Assembly: GCA_000378865.1 (NCBI GenBank)
Contig: KB900393.1
Coordinates: 1-37,483, forward strand
Source of the DNA: an actinobacterium SCGC AAA278-I18
Lineage (GTDB): Bacteria; Actinomycetota; Actinomycetes; Nanopelagicales; Nanopelagicaceae
Reading direction: 5' to 3'
Length of the DNA: 37,483 nucleotides
Part shown: positions 35,202 through 37,483 of the stretch, one piece after another
How positions within the stretch are numbered: the stretch's first letter is position 1
Layout: every line of letters starts with the position of its first letter
Position numbers and translations under genes: made by a program
Notes under the pieces: generated by a model
Told to the model about the DNA's origin: nothing
What the model saw: only the letters and a program-made list of their open reading frames with translations
The model's database searches: none

Positions 35202-35245
35202 ACCTGTGTAGCTAAACTGGATAGAGCCGTTCACTTACGAAGAAC
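35202..35245 (+). pseudogene. tRNA-like 5' fragment (D-arm and anticodon-arm remnant)
   Basis: TA(35209-35210)GCTAAACTGGATAGAGC(35211-35227) reads like a tRNA D-arm (normal GCTCAACTGG...GAGC, with A for C). It is followed by GTTCA-CTTACGA-AGAAC (35229-35245), an anticodon-like arm with four pairs and an A-A mismatch. The triplet at loop positions 34-36 would be TAC (Val). No T-arm (GGTTCGAATCC-like) follows and no acceptor pairing was found, so it cannot be a functional tRNA. It lies in the convergent gap between mshD and the epimerase gene. Chance similarity is possible. Confidence 0.35.
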
Positions 35246-35270
35246 AGCTAAGAATACCAATAAATGTTAA

Positions 35271-36038
35271 TTAAAAATCTTCACTAAATGTAATCAAGCA
35301 TTCAATATAAGTATCACCTTGTATGCCGAGGTTTTGGGCATCAGGGGGTGCGGTTACTGGTTCAATACAAATACCATCCTCATCTTGACTATAAACCATC
35401 CAGTAAGGCGTATCGCACTCCATAGTTAATCGTGCTGCTCCTGGCCAAACAATCTCAGGAATTCCCAAAACTTCCATAAATGTGTCATCCCATGGTGGTG
35501 AGGTTGGAGTAATAATTTCACCCGTTGGTAAGTAATCATCACCTCTTTTAAACATCTTATTTGCACCAAATAAAAGCTCAGCAGAATCTCCCTTACCAAT
35601 CTCACGGGCAAACCATGGATGAAAACCTAATGTAACCGGCAGATCACAACCATTTGCTTCATACTCAACCGACCAACGAAGTGCGTTATCTAAGATTTCA
35701 TAACTTTGAGTAACTGTTGCACCATTATATGGTGAAGGTAGTTCTAAGTGCTGCCGGCCCCCGCCAATATCCTCCCAGGAAGATAATGCTCCATATCCAA
35801 TTAAGGCTTGTGGTGGATCAAAGTTATTTGGTAGTTGATATTTCTTTCCTTTTGTATCTTTAATAATTCCATCTCTAATTCTTCCGGCAAAGGGAGACAT
35901 AGAAAACCAGCCCCAGGTTAAATCTTGTCCTCGAAAGGGAACAGCAAACTGCATATCCCGCCACTGCACAGACGCTAAACGTGCTCCTTGATCTAAATCA
36001 ATTGCAATTGAGATCTGATCCCCATCAATATTTAACAC
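35271..36038 (-). CDS. Aldose 1-epimerase family protein
   Basis: A 255-aa mutarotase-like beta-sandwich enzyme that interconverts anomers of aldoses. It shows WFSMSPFAGRIRDGII near residue 44, the catalytic-His region VTLGFHPWFARE near 137, and a C-terminal GICIEPVTAPPDAQN with a conserved Glu. Length and pattern fit bacterial galactose mutarotase or D-hexose-6-phosphate mutarotase relatives; the substrate is not clear. The start directly abuts the pfkB stop (36039/36038), forming a sugar-metabolism operon with it. No signal peptide. Confidence 0.9.
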   Translation of the reverse strand: MLNIDGDQISIAIDLDQGARLASVQWRDMQFAVPFRGQDLTWGWFSMSPFAGRIRDGIIKDTKGKKYQLPNNFDPPQALIGYGALSSWEDIGGGRQHLELPSPYNGATVTQSYEILDNALRWSVEYEANGCDLPVTLGFHPWFAREIGKGDSAELLFGANKMFKRGDDYLPTGEIITPTSPPWDDTFMEVLGIPEIVWPGAARLTMECDTPYWMVYSQDEDGICIEPVTAPPDAQNLGIQGDTYIECLITFSEDF

Positions 36039-36944
36039 TTATTTAATCTCCTCAAGAGTTGGTGGCACAGCCCCAGTACGTGAAACTGTAATAGCTGCAG
36101 CTTTTGCTGCTCTTTCTAACATCTTTCTTAATACTTCACCATGCAAGTTCTCGAGTCCACTTTCAATTATTGCCTCTACCAATATGGCACCAACTGTGTC
36201 ACCGGCTCCTACCGTATCCGCCACAACCACCTTCTGTGCTAGCACAGATATCTTTTCATTTTTACTGAATGCGGCTAATCCTTTATCGCCAAAGGTAACC
36301 ACAACTAATTTAGCCCCTTTTGCTAGCCAATCCTTGGCAACATCATCAATACTTTTACCTGGGTATAACCAGTAAATATCATCATCACTTACCTTTACCG
36401 CAGTTGCGATATCAATCCATCGCTCAACCTGCTTCACATACTCTTCTCTATTTCCCATAACCGCTGGCCTGATATTTGGATCAAAGACAATTGGGGCCAC
36501 CTTTGCTAGATCACTTGCCCACTTATGCAAGATTGAAGCAGCAGGCTCTATTGCAGTAACTAATGTGCCGATGTGAAGTAGTAAGGGTTTATTTACTACT
36601 GGATCAGGCAGCCACGATGGTGAGTAGTCAAAGGTAGCGGTTCCTTCAATGACAAACTCATATGTCGCTGATCCTGTATTAGATAATGAAACTATTGCAA
36701 GGCAGGTTGGTTTATCTGAAAAGTGAGCAAAATCTAACTTCACATTATCTTTATGTAACTCTTTTAAAGCCATCTGGCCATACTTATCACTTGAGATGCC
36801 ATCAATAAATTGGGTAGTAATTCCAAGCTTTGCTAAGGCTTTCGCTGTGTTTGCAGGTCCCCCACCAACAACAGCCTTACGTTCAGTTCCATCTGGAATT
36901 AAATCAATCAATACCTCACCAACTACCCAAACCTGATTACTCAA
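36039..36944 (-). CDS. PfkB-family carbohydrate kinase (fructokinase-like)
   Basis: A 301-aa ribokinase-fold kinase. The PfkB signature 1 region has GGGPANTAKALAKLG (residues 27-41), and signature 2 has the catalytic DTVGAGDTVGAIL near 240, with Asp as general base and the GAGD anion hole. The N-terminus (VWVVGEVLIDLIPD) is also family typical. Substrate specificity (fructose, ribose, other) is not resolved; the sugar context with aldose 1-epimerase and the fructokinase-like motifs suggests a hexose. The gene overlaps the upstream UPF0303 gene by 4 bp (ATGA), so the three genes form an operon. Cytosolic. Confidence 0.92.
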   Translation of the reverse strand: MSNQVWVVGEVLIDLIPDGTERKAVVGGGPANTAKALAKLGITTQFIDGISSDKYGQMALKELHKDNVKLDFAHFSDKPTCLAIVSLSNTGSATYEFVIEGTATFDYSPSWLPDPVVNKPLLLHIGTLVTAIEPAASILHKWASDLAKVAPIVFDPNIRPAVMGNREEYVKQVERWIDIATAVKVSDDDIYWLYPGKSIDDVAKDWLAKGAKLVVVTFGDKGLAAFSKNEKISVLAQKVVVADTVGAGDTVGAILVEAIIESGLENLHGEVLRKMLERAAKAAAITVSRTGAVPPTLEEIK

Positions 36945-37423
36945 AGTAATTCGCCGCGACGTGCTAAAAACTCAGTTAATACCTCAACTGCAAATAGGTG
37001 ATCATCTACTTGAGGCAGACCGCTAATAATTAAAATGCCGGTAAAGCCTGCTGGAGTAATTAATGGAACCGCCCCACCATGAATTGCATGAGTTTCATCG
37101 ACCACATTGTTTTCCTTATGCCAGTCAACACCACGCTCTTCTGATAAAACTCTTTCATATATAGTTGAATGTTGTTTTAACATTACAACCCGAGATTTTC
37201 TAACAATCCACCAATCATTTTCTGGCTTTGATCCCTCTAATGATGCATGAAAGACAACCCACTCACCAATTCTTACCTCGACAGCAATTGGTAGTTTTCT
37301 TTGCTTACCTAAGGTGGCTGCAATCTCACCAATCTCAAGGGCATCGGTATTTGTTAATGAGGCAAGTTTTAAAACTGATTCCTCTTCAAGTAATGCTTTG
37401 CTGCTAAAGCCACCTGTGGTCAT
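36941..37423 (-). CDS. UPF0303 / GlcG-HbpS-like family protein
   Basis: A 160-aa protein of the HbpS/GlcG/DUF336 fold; the UPF0303 (YBR137W-like) branch is shown by VEVRIGEWVVFHASLEGS, WWIVRKSRVVMLKQHSTIYERVL and the Gly-rich HAIHGGAVPLITPAGFTGIL with a conserved His. The function is not settled: HbpS-type members bind heme, but many UPF0303 proteins are uncharacterised. It heads the operon with the PfkB kinase and aldose 1-epimerase, and its start is 60 bp from the window end, so further upstream genes cannot be seen. Confidence 0.85.
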   Translation of the reverse strand: MTTGGFSSKALLEEESVLKLASLTNTDALEIGEIAATLGKQRKLPIAVEVRIGEWVVFHASLEGSKPENDWWIVRKSRVVMLKQHSTIYERVLSEERGVDWHKENNVVDETHAIHGGAVPLITPAGFTGILIISGLPQVDDHLFAVEVLTEFLARRGELL

Positions 37424-37483
37424 GCGGGTAAGCCTAATAGAGTTTTTACTTAGTATTAAAGGCAGCTATATCTTTAACAATCT

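Noticed and set aside
35202-35245. A functional tRNA gene
   Set aside because: No T-arm or acceptor stem follows the D-arm-like part and the anticodon arm has a mismatch; listed only as a tRNA-like fragment.

Overview
The window looks like a core chromosomal segment of a small-genome, low-GC freshwater actinobacterium of the acI / Nanopelagicales type (Planktophila or Nanopelagicus-like). The evidence is a set of actinobacterial hallmark genes (mshA and mshD for mycothiol, carD, SenX3-RegX3, a GlnR-type regulator, DUF2530, DUF3027, DUF3263, an actinobacterial citrate synthase 2), combined with AT-rich sequence, very tight gene packing and many ATGA, TAATG or few-base overlaps. The assignment to acI is inference from these traits; no 16S or marker search was possible. 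There is no gene-free stretch longer than about 200 bases.

Left edge (1-2530): serC and pdxH run leftward, and the 5' half of a citrate synthase gene runs right. The first 95 bases recur as a perfect inverted copy at 2431-2525, and citrate synthase is cut exactly where that copy begins. This looks like a fold-back junction (amplification or assembly chimera, or less likely a real inversion). The parsimonious native order is citrate synthase (divergent) - pdxH - serC - 27-aa membrane peptide - DUF2530. From 2.5 to 6.2 kb come DUF2530, a cold-shock protein, DUF3027, and groEL with a near-perfect CIRCE operator and a terminator, then DUF3263. From 6.2 to 12.8 kb lies an oxidoreductase neighbourhood: a PLP decarboxylase, a DUF2867 NAD(P)-binding protein, type II NADH dehydrogenase, an alpha/beta hydrolase, and a ChoD-like GMC oxidoreductase.

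12.9-18.0 kb: an AT-rich putative glycosyltransferase sits immediately 3' of tRNA-Thr(TGT), followed by polyphosphate genes (Ppx/GppA, MutT1-like Nudix-SixA, Ppk1). 18.0-26.1 kb is a conserved actinobacterial block: SGNH hydrolase, rlmB, cysS, ispDF, carD, a lipoprotein, regX3, senX3 and divergent phoU. 26.1-31.5 kb continues with gpmA, a YbjN-like gene, mshA, an asparaginase of the PF06089 type (apparently with an ATT start), a nitrobindin-like protein, an unannotated 37-aa membrane peptide, ygfZ and a Fur-family regulator. The order mshA - YbjN - gpm - senX3/regX3 matches the Mycobacterium tuberculosis mshA-regX3 region.

31.5-37.5 kb: two AT-rich putative glycosyltransferase genes interrupt the core between fur and glnR-mshD. 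Then come a tRNA-like fragment and a three-gene leftward sugar operon (UPF0303, PfkB kinase, aldose 1-epimerase). Functionally the window joins phosphate sensing and polyphosphate storage, mycothiol and iron/redox homeostasis, and isoprenoid and tRNA metabolism. Variable cell-surface glycosylation genes are slotted into it as small cassettes. I found no CRISPR array, prophage, insertion sequence or clear new defence system.
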